Assembly (NCBI RefSeq): GCF_000974425.1
Contig: NZ_CP010429.1
Location: 6,744,001 to 6,808,000 of the forward strand
Reading direction: 5' to 3'
DNA length: 64,000 nucleotides
From: Spirosoma radiotolerans
GTDB taxonomy: Bacteria; Bacteroidota; Bacteroidia; Cytophagales; Spirosomataceae
Shown: positions 7,820 through 16,542 of the stretch, one piece after another
Numbering within the stretch: position 1 is the first letter of the stretch
Layout: each line of letters opens with the position of its first letter
Position numbers and translations under genes: made by a program
The notes under the pieces: generated by a model
Databases searched by the model: none
The model's input: only the letters and a program-made list of their open reading frames with translations
Told to the model about the DNA's origin: nothing

Positions 7820-10201
7820 ATGTTAAGGGTTGTTACGTGGGTCTTTCTGTTTCTTTTCTGGCCGGTTTTTGCTTTTGCTCAACTTCAGCTTTCTCATCCC
7901 ATGGCGCGCCTGGTCGTACAGCGCGGAACGGATGGGAATGGTCGACTTTATTTATCCGGCCGATTTACGGGCTCGGTCGACCGGGTGGAGGCTCAGCTGA
8001 CCCCCGCTGTGGCTGGTCAGGGCGTGGCGACCGGCTGGCAAACGGTACAAACAAACCCTGCTAACAACCTTTTTCTGGGCTATATCACGGGTGCTGGCGG
8101 CTGGTATGTCCTCAACGTGCGCACCGTTGTAGGCAACGCCGTGCAGGAGCAAGTGAGCGTTCAGCCGGTTGGTATCGGTGAAGTGTTCATTACAGCTGGA
8201 CAGTCGAACTCGCGCGGGCTGGGGATTGGCGATAATGATCTTGGCACCAATACCGACCGTGTCAACGCCATCGATTCCATTAACCACTACTACCCACAAC
8301 CTCCAGCAGCACCCGCTCTGCTATCCTCTGGTGATCCTTCGCCCGTACCTCGATTCAAGGCGTTGACCGCCACCCGACGCATCTTCCCAATGGCCGAGAG
8401 CTCATGGGGGTGGGGCGAACTAGGTGACTATATCGTGAATCGGTACAACGTACCGGTGGCTTTTTTCGTGACCGGCTGGGATGGATCCACCATCGACAAC
8501 TGGCAGAAAACGGCAAATGGTATCCCCACCTGTAATGCCTATTACTGCACGGCAGGGAACTGGGAGAATCTGCAGCCCTATACCAACTTGAAAAATGTAC
8601 TTCGGTATTACGGTTCTGTATCTGGCGTACGGGCCATACTCTGGCAGCAGGGCGAAGCGGAAGCTGATGTCGCCAGTAGCGATATTCCTACCTATGCCGA
8701 CCGGCTTCGCGACGTCATACAGAAAACGCGTCAGGATTTTGGTGGCCAAAATGTGCCCTGGATGGTGGCTCGTGCGTCGTTTAATGGAACAAAGACAACG
8801 CCAGCGGTGGTTGCTCAACAGGAAAATGTGATTGCTACGTCAGGCTTTAATGTGTTTCAGGGACCATACAATGACACCATTCAGAACCGAAACGCAGGAA
8901 ACGTCGATGTTCACTTTCGTAATGTGTCGCGGCCATCGCCCCACCCGCAATATTACCTGAATAACCGGCCTATTCCGGTGGATATGGGCCTGTCTCGGTT
9001 TGCGCGCAACTGGAACAACAGCCTCAACAACGCTTTCTTTCAGAATGCCCAACCCATTACTCCGACCCAGTTTGCTGTAACGGGCAACTTGGCTGCCTAT
9101 GTTTTGCCGGGTTCGACGCTGGCCGTAACCTTCAGTACGCTGGGTGCGTTCAATGCTGGAAATCAATGGCAGGTACAATTGCTCGATTCACTTGGCCAGT
9201 ATAAGAGCGTTTTGGGGAGTGGGTCGGCCAGCCCCATTCAGGTAACCCTTCCCAGCGACTTGCAGCGAGGTCGTTTTCAGATTCGGGTGGTGTCTACATC
9301 ACCTGCCGTGCCTGCTGTACCTTCCAATCTGTTTCAGATTTCCAATCAGGCTGACCTGAGCCTGTCTATGAGTATCAATCAGCGAGCTCCTGATGTAAAT
9401 ACGCCAGTTACCATAAGCCTGTACGTTCAAAATGCCGGACCGGGTCCGGCTAAAGGCGTCGTTGTTCGAAACCGCTTACCCGATAATCTGGCCTTTGTTT
9501 CCTCGTCCGACCTGTCGGCTTCGGGAACAGTGCTGACCAGTGCTGCTCTTGACATTGCCTCGGGAGCTACCCAAAAGCTCAGTTTTATCGCAAAGCCGAC
9601 TCAGTTGGGTACCTATCAGAATGCGGCCGAAGTGGCGCAGACAATAACCATCGATCCCGACAGTCAACCAAATTCCGGTACCGGCGATGGACAGGACGAT
9701 GCCGTTCAACTGGACTTTCGTACGCGTCAGAGCAGTACCGCCGTGTTTACCTCGCCAAATCCCAATCAGGTACCGCTGCCAAGCGTTAGTAGCAATCAGC
9801 CCATGCCTGACCCGGCAAAGGCTGATATTAGCCTGAGTATGTCCGTTAGTAATCGTGCGCCCAGTGTGGGGAATCTGCTTGTTTATACCGTTACGCTGAC
9901 CAACAGGGGCGGTTTATCGGCAACGGGCTTAAGCGTAGCGGCCTATTTGCCCGCTGGTCAGATGTTCGTGGCTGGTGATGATTTTGGCGTATCGGGTGGG
10001 GCATTGGTTAGTGGTGTAAGCAGTTTAGCCGCCGGAAGTAGTATTTCGCTGCGTTTTCGGGCTAGTGCCACCGCCAGTGGCCGGGGCGTTTGTACGGCGC
10101 AGGTCGCAGCGGCCGGGGTGCCAGATCCCGATTCTACGCCCGGCAATGGCGTCACAAATGGAGAAGACGATACCGCTCAGGTAGATCTCCGGGTTAAGTA
10201 A
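7820..10201 (+). CDS. Sialate O-acetylesterase-type SGNH protein with two DUF11 repeats
   Basis: This is a 793-residue secreted protein with a signal peptide (MLRVVTWVFLFLFWPVFAFA). The nucleophile block FITAGQSNSRGLG is near residue 123, and ILWQQGEAEA (about 273-282) is a second SGNH/SASA block. After the esterase domain come two immunoglobulin-like DUF11 repeats (about 511-630 and 668-792). Both start with a nearly identical phrase (ADLSLSMSINQRAP and ADISLSMSVSNRAP), so they look like a recent internal duplication. The predicted role is deacetylation of an extracellular glycan, with DUF11 modules as spacers or surface stalk. No type IX secretion C-terminal domain is visible. The substrate is unknown. 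Confidence 0.8.
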   Translation: MLRVVTWVFLFLFWPVFAFAQLQLSHPMARLVVQRGTDGNGRLYLSGRFTGSVDRVEAQLTPAVAGQGVATGWQTVQTNPANNLFLGYITGAGGWYVLNVRTVVGNAVQEQVSVQPVGIGEVFITAGQSNSRGLGIGDNDLGTNTDRVNAIDSINHYYPQPPAAPALLSSGDPSPVPRFKALTATRRIFPMAESSWGWGELGDYIVNRYNVPVAFFVTGWDGSTIDNWQKTANGIPTCNAYYCTAGNWENLQPYTNLKNVLRYYGSVSGVRAILWQQGEAEADVASSDIPTYADRLRDVIQKTRQDFGGQNVPWMVARASFNGTKTTPAVVAQQENVIATSGFNVFQGPYNDTIQNRNAGNVDVHFRNVSRPSPHPQYYLNNRPIPVDMGLSRFARNWNNSLNNAFFQNAQPITPTQFAVTGNLAAYVLPGSTLAVTFSTLGAFNAGNQWQVQLLDSLGQYKSVLGSGSASPIQVTLPSDLQRGRFQIRVVSTSPAVPAVPSNLFQISNQADLSLSMSINQRAPDVNTPVTISLYVQNAGPGPAKGVVVRNRLPDNLAFVSSSDLSASGTVLTSAALDIASGATQKLSFIAKPTQLGTYQNAAEVAQTITIDPDSQPNSGTGDGQDDAVQLDFRTRQSSTAVFTSPNPNQVPLPSVSSNQPMPDPAKADISLSMSVSNRAPSVGNLLVYTVTLTNRGGLSATGLSVAAYLPAGQMFVAGDDFGVSGGALVSGVSSLAAGSSISLRFRASATASGRGVCTAQVAAAGVPDPDSTPGNGVTNGEDDTAQVDLRVK

Positions 10202-10339
10202 TTAAGGTGTTTGTTAGCTCTTCATAATGAACAGTTTATGAATACACTACGTTAAAATTTCCACAAGCCGTTTTTTTAATAGTACAAAAATCAGCCTTTC
10301 TGCTTTTAGCAGTAGCGAACCGCTGTGTGTCTGTATTTT

Positions 10340-13135
10340 ATGAAAATCAGGTGGATTCTTTTTGGCGTAGTTGGCATTGGGACAGCCCTGGTGCTTTCGT
10401 CGTTTCTCGGCTTTTTTGAGAAACGGGTGGATTTTAATACCCAGATTAAACCCCTGCTGAACAAAAACTGCATTGCCTGCCACGGGGGTGTCAAGAAAGC
10501 CGCTGGCTTCTCCCTACTTTTTAAACATGAAGCGCTGGCACCTGCCAAATCAGGCAAGCTGGCAATTATTCCCGGCGATGCGGATGGGAGCGAACTGATT
10601 CGGCGGCTAACGCTGACGGACCCCGACGAGCGGATGCCACTCGATCATCCCGCCTTAAAGCCCGACGAAATAGCGCTTCTCCGCAAATGGATCGATCAGG
10701 GTGCCGCGTGGGGCGATCATTGGGCCTACCAACCCGTTCAACGTCCCGATGTACCGCAGATTGGCACCTTCTGGAGCCGTTTAGGTTTGGTCGATAATGA
10801 CGAAACTAATTGGGCCAAAAATGAAATTGACCATTTCATTCTGGATAAATTACGTGAGACGCAAGGGGTTGGGTCTCTACGACCTTCGCCCGAAGCCGAC
10901 CGGGCTACGTTGATTCGGCGGGTGTCGCTCGACTTGACGGGCTTGCCACCAACCGAAAAAGAAGTTGCGGCTTTTGTCGCCGATCAATCGCCGGGGGCCT
11001 ATGAAAAAGTGGTCGATCGGCTTTTCCAATCGCCCGCTTACGGCGAACGATGGACGGGCATGTGGCTCGATTTGGCCCGCTATGCTGATACCAAAGGGTA
11101 TGAACGCGACCCTGGCCGGAAAATATGGCGCTACCGCGACTGGCTGATCAAGGCCTTCAATAGCGATAAGCCGTTTGATCAGTTTGCCGTGGAGCAACTG
11201 GCGGGTGATTTGTTGCCAAATCCTACGGGTGGACTACCGACCGACGATCAATATATCGCAACGGGTTTTCACCGGAACACGATGACCAATGACGAAGGCG
11301 GTACGCAGGACGAAGAGTTTAGAGTAGCGGCCGTACTCGACCGGGTCAATACGACCTGGGACGTGTTTCAGGGCACGACCTTTGCCTGTATCCAGTGCCA
11401 CAGCCATCCATACGATCCCTTTACCCACGACGAATACTATAAATACCTCGCTTTTTTCAACAACACACGCGACGAGGATGTAACGAGCGATACGCCAACC
11501 CTGCGTTTTTATAAACCTGCCGACTCGCTTAAGGTACTAGCCTTACAACAGTACCTATCCAAAGCTACGCCAGACACGAAGCAGGCCCAGACCAGCGTTA
11601 ATCAGGTTACGCGACTGCTGCGGACGGTCGAACCCAAACTAAATTCGCATGACTTCGATGCGTTGGCCAATGCGTCTTTATTGGATGCGAAATACTTTGG
11701 TTTCCAGGACAAAGGGGCGGCCCGTATCAAAAACGTAACCCTTACTGGTCGGCCACGACTACTCATTGCCTGGGGCACCAATGCGCCCGACGCCCTTGTC
11801 ACCATCCGGCAGGATAAGCCTGATGGGGCTATTCTGGCTATATTACCCGTTCCCAAAACGGGCAATCAATGGAATGATACGATTCAGATGATTCCCTTGC
11901 CACCGGTGACTGGAAAGCATACGCTTTACTTATCGCTTAACAGCCCCAAAGCCCCAAAAGACTGGGTCATGATCAAGTGGGTATCGTTTCAGCCCGTTAT
12001 GCCTGGTCAGCCGCTCAACGCGCTTGGTGAACAGGACAAGCTGCTCGTCGACCTGCTCAACGCCGACGTTGAGCAGACGCCCATTATGCTGGACGGAACG
12101 GGTGATCTGAAACGTGAAACGCATGTTTTTGACCGGGGCAACTGGATGGTAAAAGGAAAAAAGGTAAACCCTGATGTTCCTAAATCATTTCCGGCTATGG
12201 ACCCTAAATTACCCCGAAACCGTCTGGGGCTGGCTAAATGGATGGTTAGCCGGGAACATCCGCTAACGGCTCGGGTGGCCGTGAATCGTTTTTGGGAGCA
12301 GTTATTCGGGACAGGTATTGTCGAAACGGTAGAGGACATGGGTACGCAGGGTATTCCGCCAACGCATCGGGAGTTGCTGGATTACCTGGCTGTCGAATTT
12401 ATGGAAGGTGACCAGTGGCATGTCAAGAAACTGCTGAAACGCATGGTGATGTCGGCAACCTATCGGCAACAGTCAAACGCCACGCCCGAGCTTCTCGCCA
12501 AAGACCCATTCAATAAACTGCTCGCCAGAGGACCACGGGTCCGGTTGTCGGCCGAAGCCGTTCATGACCAGGCGCTGGCCGTGAGTGGCCTGTTGAGCCA
12601 TAAACTGTACGGGCCAAGTGTGATGCCCGTTCAGCCGGACGGCATTTGGCAGTCGCCTTACGATGGCGAATCATGGAAACAAAGCACGGGCGAAGACCTG
12701 CACCGACGCGCTTTATATACTTACTGGAAACGTACGGCTCCTTATCCGTCGATGGTAACGTTTGATAGCCCGAGCCGGGAGTTCTGCCAGCTACGCCGAC
12801 TGCGTACCAACACACCGTTGCAGGCGCTGGTGACACTAAATGATCCGGTCTACGTGGAAGCTGCCCAACACCTGGCCAGTTACATGCAGGCACACGGAAA
12901 GTCGCCCGAGAACCAGCTACAGGCTGGTTTCCGACAAATTATGCTGCGTGACCTATCGCCGAAAAAGCTGGTTATTCTAACCCGGCTTTACCGGAATACG
13001 GAACAGTATTACCGCCAGAAACCAGACGAGGCCAAGAAGCTATTAGATTGTATGAATGTTACGCCCCAGCGGGCCGCCCTGACCGTCACAGCCAACACGA
13101 TGCTGAATCTGGATGAGGTGATTACCAAAGAGTAA
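10340..13135 (+). CDS. PSD1 (DUF1549/DUF1553) cytochrome c domain protein
   Basis: I chose ATG 10340 over the in-frame GTG at 10325 because it opens directly on the membrane anchor (MKIRWILFGVVGIGTALVL). The ~931-residue protein begins with a planctomycete-type cytochrome c domain whose heme motif CIACH is near 44-48. A DUF1549 domain follows (about 150-370) with the characteristic CIQCHSHPYDPFTHDEYY block near 350, and then a DUF1553 domain (about 610-880). It is followed after 24 bp by the DUF1501 gene, and the two occur together in many Planctomycetota and Bacteroidota. They are probably periplasmic or cell-surface redox-linked enzymes in polymer breakdown. No biochemical function is established for the pair. 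Confidence 0.88.
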   Translation: MKIRWILFGVVGIGTALVLSSFLGFFEKRVDFNTQIKPLLNKNCIACHGGVKKAAGFSLLFKHEALAPAKSGKLAIIPGDADGSELIRRLTLTDPDERMPLDHPALKPDEIALLRKWIDQGAAWGDHWAYQPVQRPDVPQIGTFWSRLGLVDNDETNWAKNEIDHFILDKLRETQGVGSLRPSPEADRATLIRRVSLDLTGLPPTEKEVAAFVADQSPGAYEKVVDRLFQSPAYGERWTGMWLDLARYADTKGYERDPGRKIWRYRDWLIKAFNSDKPFDQFAVEQLAGDLLPNPTGGLPTDDQYIATGFHRNTMTNDEGGTQDEEFRVAAVLDRVNTTWDVFQGTTFACIQCHSHPYDPFTHDEYYKYLAFFNNTRDEDVTSDTPTLRFYKPADSLKVLALQQYLSKATPDTKQAQTSVNQVTRLLRTVEPKLNSHDFDALANASLLDAKYFGFQDKGAARIKNVTLTGRPRLLIAWGTNAPDALVTIRQDKPDGAILAILPVPKTGNQWNDTIQMIPLPPVTGKHTLYLSLNSPKAPKDWVMIKWVSFQPVMPGQPLNALGEQDKLLVDLLNADVEQTPIMLDGTGDLKRETHVFDRGNWMVKGKKVNPDVPKSFPAMDPKLPRNRLGLAKWMVSREHPLTARVAVNRFWEQLFGTGIVETVEDMGTQGIPPTHRELLDYLAVEFMEGDQWHVKKLLKRMVMSATYRQQSNATPELLAKDPFNKLLARGPRVRLSAEAVHDQALAVSGLLSHKLYGPSVMPVQPDGIWQSPYDGESWKQSTGEDLHRRALYTYWKRTAPYPSMVTFDSPSREFCQLRRLRTNTPLQALVTLNDPVYVEAAQHLASYMQAHGKSPENQLQAGFRQIMLRDLSPKKLVILTRLYRNTEQYYRQKPDEAKKLLDCMNVTPQRAALTVTANTMLNLDEVITKE

Positions 13136-13159
13136 GCTCACGTTTACTTACGTAAGACT

Positions 13160-14665
13160 ATGAAAAAACTCCTTAACGAACTCCAGCAAGCAGCCGCCGA
13201 GCGCGAAACACGGCGTCATTTCCTACATACCTGCTCAACGGGTCTGGGTGCTATGGCGCTGAGTTCTGTCCTGGGAAGCTGTGGGTTTTTTGGCAAACGG
13301 GATGCCCAAAGCAACGTTGTGGGTTCGGCTCCATCGAGCGATGGGCCAGCCACGGCGCCCCATCCGTCGCAGTATTTGCCAAAAGCCAAACGGATCATTT
13401 ATATCCACATGGCTGGGTCGCCGAGCCAGTTGGAGCTATTTGATTATAAACCCGAACTAGCCAAATACAATGGGAAAGATTGCCCACAGGCCTTACTGGA
13501 AGGCAAGAAGTTTGCCTTTATCCGGGGCGTGCCCAAAATGCTTGGCCCGCAGGGGAAGTTTGCTCAACATGGCCAGTCGGGAGCGTGGGTGTCTGATTAT
13601 TTACCCCATTTGCAGGGCGTCGTGGACGATATTTCGTTTCTGAAAGCGATGCATACCGATCAGTTCAACCATGCACCTGCGCAATTACTCATGCATACGG
13701 GTAGTGCCCGGCTGGGTCGGCCGAGTATGGGTTCATGGGTGACGTATGGCCTCGGAACGGAAAATGACAATCTGCCCGGTTATATCGTGCTGGCCTCGGG
13801 CGGAAAGCAGCCCGATGCGGGTAAATCCGTCTGGGGAAGCGGATTTTTGCCAACGGTGTATCAGGGCGTTCAGTGCCGCACGGATGGCGACCCGGTGTTG
13901 TATGCTTCGGACCCGGCAGGCATAAGCCGGGATGTGCGCAAACAAACCATCGATGCCATCAGCCAGATTAATCAGCAGCAATACGACGATGTGAAGGACC
14001 CCGAAATCCTGACTCGTATTGCTCAGTATGAACTGGCGTTTCGGATGCAAATGTCGGTGCCCGATGCCATGGATATCAAAAGCGAACCGCAATACATTCT
14101 CGACAGCTACGGCGTGAATCCGAATAAGGGTTCCTTTTCGCGGAACTGCCTGCTCGCCCGTCGGCTGGTGGAACGGGGCGTTCGGTTTGTACAACTGTTC
14201 GATTGGGGATGGGATACACACGGCACCAGCGCCGATGGGGCTATCGAAATCGGACTTAAGAATAAATGCAAGGAGTCTGACCAGGCGGTTGCGGCTTTGC
14301 TGAAGGATTTGAAGCAGCGCGGTTTACTGGATGATACCCTTGTTGTGTGGGGCGGGGAGTTTGGCCGGACGCCGATGCAGGAAAACCGCGATGGTCAGGT
14401 GCTTCCGTTCATGGGGCGCGACCATCACCTCGAAGCGTTTACAGTCTGGATGGCAGGCGGTGGCGTCAAAAAAGGATTTTCGTTCGGCGAAACCGATGAT
14501 ATTGGCTATTACGGAGTCAAAGACAAAGTGCATATTCATGACCTTCAGGCAACGATTCTTCACTTGCTTGGGTTTGATCACACCAAGTTAACGTATCAAT
14601 TTCAAGGGCGTCCGTTCCGGCTGACTGATGTGGCTGGAAAAGTCGTTAAGCCCATATTGGCGTAA
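13160..14665 (+). CDS. DUF1501 domain protein, Tat-exported
   Basis: The 501-residue protein has a twin-arginine signal (RRHFLHTCSTGLGAMAL, Arg 18-19). The rest is an alkaline-phosphatase-like DUF1501 fold with blocks AGSPSQLELFD, LLMHTGSARLGRPSMG, FDWGWDTHG and VVWGGEFGRTP, all typical of the family and rich in metal-type His/Asp residues. The Tat signal implies folding in the cytoplasm, perhaps with bound metal, before export. Cotranscription with the upstream PSD1 gene is likely (24 bp gap). The reaction is unknown; sulfatase-like hydrolysis has been suggested by fold only. Confidence 0.88.
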   Translation: MKKLLNELQQAAAERETRRHFLHTCSTGLGAMALSSVLGSCGFFGKRDAQSNVVGSAPSSDGPATAPHPSQYLPKAKRIIYIHMAGSPSQLELFDYKPELAKYNGKDCPQALLEGKKFAFIRGVPKMLGPQGKFAQHGQSGAWVSDYLPHLQGVVDDISFLKAMHTDQFNHAPAQLLMHTGSARLGRPSMGSWVTYGLGTENDNLPGYIVLASGGKQPDAGKSVWGSGFLPTVYQGVQCRTDGDPVLYASDPAGISRDVRKQTIDAISQINQQQYDDVKDPEILTRIAQYELAFRMQMSVPDAMDIKSEPQYILDSYGVNPNKGSFSRNCLLARRLVERGVRFVQLFDWGWDTHGTSADGAIEIGLKNKCKESDQAVAALLKDLKQRGLLDDTLVVWGGEFGRTPMQENRDGQVLPFMGRDHHLEAFTVWMAGGGVKKGFSFGETDDIGYYGVKDKVHIHDLQATILHLLGFDHTKLTYQFQGRPFRLTDVAGKVVKPILA

Positions 14666-14765
14666 GAAATGGCAACAATTTCTTAATCGCATTCCTGGCC
14701 GGGCACCTTGCCTACCATAGCTGCTGCATGTTCCTTTGCGTATATGTTGACCGCCGGTTGATGCC

Positions 14766-15158
14766 ATGATAACCCAAACTGCGCTTGCCTGGATCTACCT
14801 GATTGGAGCAGCCGCCTGTGAGATGGCTTGGATGTATTCGCTTAAATACCTGCGGTGGGATGCCCTGAAATCCCTTCGCTGGGATACGTTCTATCGCGCT
14901 GACGTGGGTTGGCCCATCTTGCTGCCCTGGATTGCCTATGTCTTTTTCGGAATTGTCAATACCATTTTGCTGGCTATTGCCATGCGGGCCATACCCACCA
15001 CAACCGCTTTTGCCGTTTGGATGGCGCTAACGCTGGTCTTTCTAAAAGCCTCCGATGTGTTCTGGCTGAAGCTGAGCTGGTCGTGGAGCGAACTGCTGTT
15101 CATTCTCCTGATCACTATCGGCATTGTCGGGCTAAAATTTGCCGGCCCTACCGAGTGA
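14766..15158 (+). CDS. Small multidrug resistance (SMR) family transporter
   Basis: The 130-residue protein has four predicted membrane helices. The conserved membrane Glu of SMR proteins is present in helix 1 (AACEMAWMYSLKY), and the C-terminal helix ends in GIVGLKFAG. Members of the family are proton-coupled antiporters of cationic drugs or exporters of guanidinium. The loop between helices 1 and 2 is about 20 residues longer than usual (RWDALKSLRWDTFYRADVG), which accounts for the size above the normal 105-110. No partner SMR gene lies next to it, so it probably forms a homodimer. Confidence 0.82.
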   Translation: MITQTALAWIYLIGAAACEMAWMYSLKYLRWDALKSLRWDTFYRADVGWPILLPWIAYVFFGIVNTILLAIAMRAIPTTTAFAVWMALTLVFLKASDVFWLKLSWSWSELLFILLITIGIVGLKFAGPTE

Positions 15159-15201
15159 GTTTATTGGATCGCGTCTCCACAGTTTGTGTCCTACCCGTGA
15201 T

Positions 15202-15221
15202 GTCGGGTTTAAGAACCCGAC
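15202..15221. repeat. Short palindrome with GGTTTAAGAACC core
   Basis: GTCGGGTTTAAGAACCCGAC is a hairpin with 8-bp arms around TAAG. The core GGTTTAAGAACC is also at 7654-7669 inside a different palindrome, and a degenerate copy lies at 61539-61553, so it appears to be a dispersed intergenic motif. Confidence 0.5.
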
Positions 15222-15252
15222 ATAGAGCGGTTTTGAGAAACTGACACCGACT

Positions 15253-15327
15253 CCTCGGTCCGTGTTCTCACGGACCGCCCTGACCAAGACCATCCGGGTG
15301 AGCGGTCCGTGAGGACACAGCCCGAGG
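15253..15327. repeat. Dispersed hairpin element, copy A1
   Basis: A long imperfect inverted repeat of about 33-nt arms: the left arm contains CGGTCCGTGTTCTCACGGACCG and the right arm GCGGTCCGTGAGGACACAG. The loop region contains AGACCATCCGG. The same GTGTCCTCACGG-type stem and AGACCATCCGG loop occur at 40260-40339. It lies between the SMR gene and gatC, which are convergent. Confidence 0.65.
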
Positions 15328-15390
15328 TAAGCCTAGCCAGGCGGCTATAGAAACAATACAGCGACGACACCGGATAAGCTCAGTTCACCT

Positions 15391-15678
15391 CTATTCCAGC
15401 ACTTTAGGTACCTCAAAAAACTGGTCGTCATGCTGGGGCGCATTCATAAGGGCTTGCTCGCGGGAGAGATGATTGGCTACCACATCTTCGCGTAGCACGT
15501 TCGTCTCGGCGGACATATGCGTGAGCGGTTCAATGCCGGTTGTATCAATCTCATTTAATTGCTCCATCCAGGTCAATACGCCATTCAGGCTATTCAGCAA
15601 GGCAGCCTCTTCTTCGGGCTTAACCTCAAGCCGGGAGAGGTGGGCAATTTTATGCAGTGTTTCCTGATCTACTTTCAT
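15391..15678 (-). CDS. gatC: Asp-tRNA(Asn)/Glu-tRNA(Gln) amidotransferase subunit C
   Basis: The 95-residue protein begins MKVDQETLHKIAHLSRLEVK and contains LNGVLTWMEQLNEIDTTGIEP and the tail DVVANHLSREQALMNAPQHD, all characteristic of GatC. GatC holds GatA and GatB together in the complex that amidates Glu-tRNA(Gln) or Asp-tRNA(Asn). Length is normal. gatA and gatB are not in the window, so the complex is encoded at separate loci, as is common in Bacteroidota. A low-complexity GAATGAGTGA tract lies just upstream of its start. Confidence 0.93.
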   Translation of the reverse strand: MKVDQETLHKIAHLSRLEVKPEEEAALLNSLNGVLTWMEQLNEIDTTGIEPLTHMSAETNVLREDVVANHLSREQALMNAPQHDDQFFEVPKVLE

Positions 15679-15684
15679 AAATAA

Positions 15685-15726
15685 AGAGAGAATGAGTGAA
15701 TGAGAGAATGAGTGAAAGAGCGAATG
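15685..15726. repeat. Low-complexity GA(A)TGAGTGA tandem tract
   Basis: Imperfect tandem copies of AGAGAATGAGTGA and GAATGAGTGAAAGA lie between gatC and the acyltransferase gene. A related ATGATGAG-rich tract is at 41724-41799. It is probably a slippage-prone spacer. Confidence 0.6.
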
Positions 15727-15757
15727 GCTGGTTCATCCTAGCGGTGAACGTACAGGA

Positions 15758-16489
15758 CTAAGCCGTTACTTTCCTGGCTTTCATCAATTCCCTGTCTATA
15801 ATGCTATACGTTTCTTCTTTCAGGCGCTCTACGTCGTCTTGCGTCATACCTGCCGTTTCGATGGGCGGGTGAATGACCGCCCGAAGAGGATGCCAGTGAA
15901 AACGTATTGGACTCTTATCCGGCAAAATCTGGTAATTATTCAACAGCGTAACGGGTACAATGGGCACCTGCTGCTGAATGGCCATCGTAAAGGCACCGTC
16001 TTTGAACGGGACCATCTGGGGCGGTTTAGGAGCGCGAATGCCCCCTTCCGGAAAAATCATAATACTCCGTCCGGAGGCCAGCGTTCGAATGGATTTAGCC
16101 AGTGAATACGCGCGGCTGTTTGGCTGATCGCGATCGACCTGTACGTGCAGTTTCGCAAACATATACCCCAGCAACGGAATGTTTTTTACGTCACTTTTTC
16201 CGACAAAGGCGTAAAAATTCTTGACGATTACTCCCATGGCCGCTATGTCCAAATAAGAGAAGTGGTTCGCACAGAAAACGTAAACTCCGTTCGGTTCTGG
16301 CCTGAATCGGTACTCAACCCGAACCGGTATGCCTACGCCCAGGAAAAAGAGGATTCCCCAAATGTAATTAATCTTATGGGCTAGTGGCTTCCAGGCGTCA
16401 CGCTGCAAAAACACAAACTGGATCGGGAACAGAAATAGGTATAACACCACAAAATAAGTCGCGCACCAGATCGTGTACAGTAGTCGCAT
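15758..16489 (-). CDS. 1-acyl-sn-glycerol-3-phosphate acyltransferase (PlsC-like)
   Basis: The start at 16489 (MRLLYTIW) is preferred over the upstream in-frame ATG at 16600. The longer form would overlap the purH 3' end and read through a hairpin. The 243-residue protein has an N-terminal membrane segment and the acyltransferase motifs NHFSYLD (HX4D catalytic block), FPEGGIRAPKPP, FKDGAF and VPIVPVTLLNN. It should acylate lysophosphatidic acid to phosphatidic acid in phospholipid synthesis, at the inner membrane. It follows purH on the same strand, separated by a 38-bp perfect hairpin, so it is probably partly uncoupled from purH transcription. Confidence 0.88.
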   Translation of the reverse strand: MRLLYTIWCATYFVVLYLFLFPIQFVFLQRDAWKPLAHKINYIWGILFFLGVGIPVRVEYRFRPEPNGVYVFCANHFSYLDIAAMGVIVKNFYAFVGKSDVKNIPLLGYMFAKLHVQVDRDQPNSRAYSLAKSIRTLASGRSIMIFPEGGIRAPKPPQMVPFKDGAFTMAIQQQVPIVPVTLLNNYQILPDKSPIRFHWHPLRAVIHPPIETAGMTQDDVERLKEETYSIIDRELMKARKVTA

Positions 16490-16500
16490 GGAATGGAGTG

Positions 16501-16538
16501 TCGTCAGGTTGAACAGGCCAGCCTGTTCAACCTGACGA
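16501..16538. terminator. Perfect 18-bp inverted repeat between purH and plsC-like gene
   Basis: Arms 16501-16518 and 16521-16538 pair perfectly around a 2-nt loop. It begins 5 bp after the purH stop and ends 12 bp before the acyltransferase start. There is no U-tract, so it is a terminator-like or RNA-stabilising hairpin rather than a classic intrinsic terminator. Confidence 0.7.
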
Positions 16539-16542
16539 ATGA

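Noticed and set aside
7820..10201. Type IX secretion C-terminal domain on the sialate-esterase protein
   Set aside because: The C-terminus ends within the second DUF11 repeat; no C-terminal sorting domain is seen.
15685..15726. CRISPR-like repeats
   Set aside because: The tract is a short simple-sequence run without spacers of constant size.
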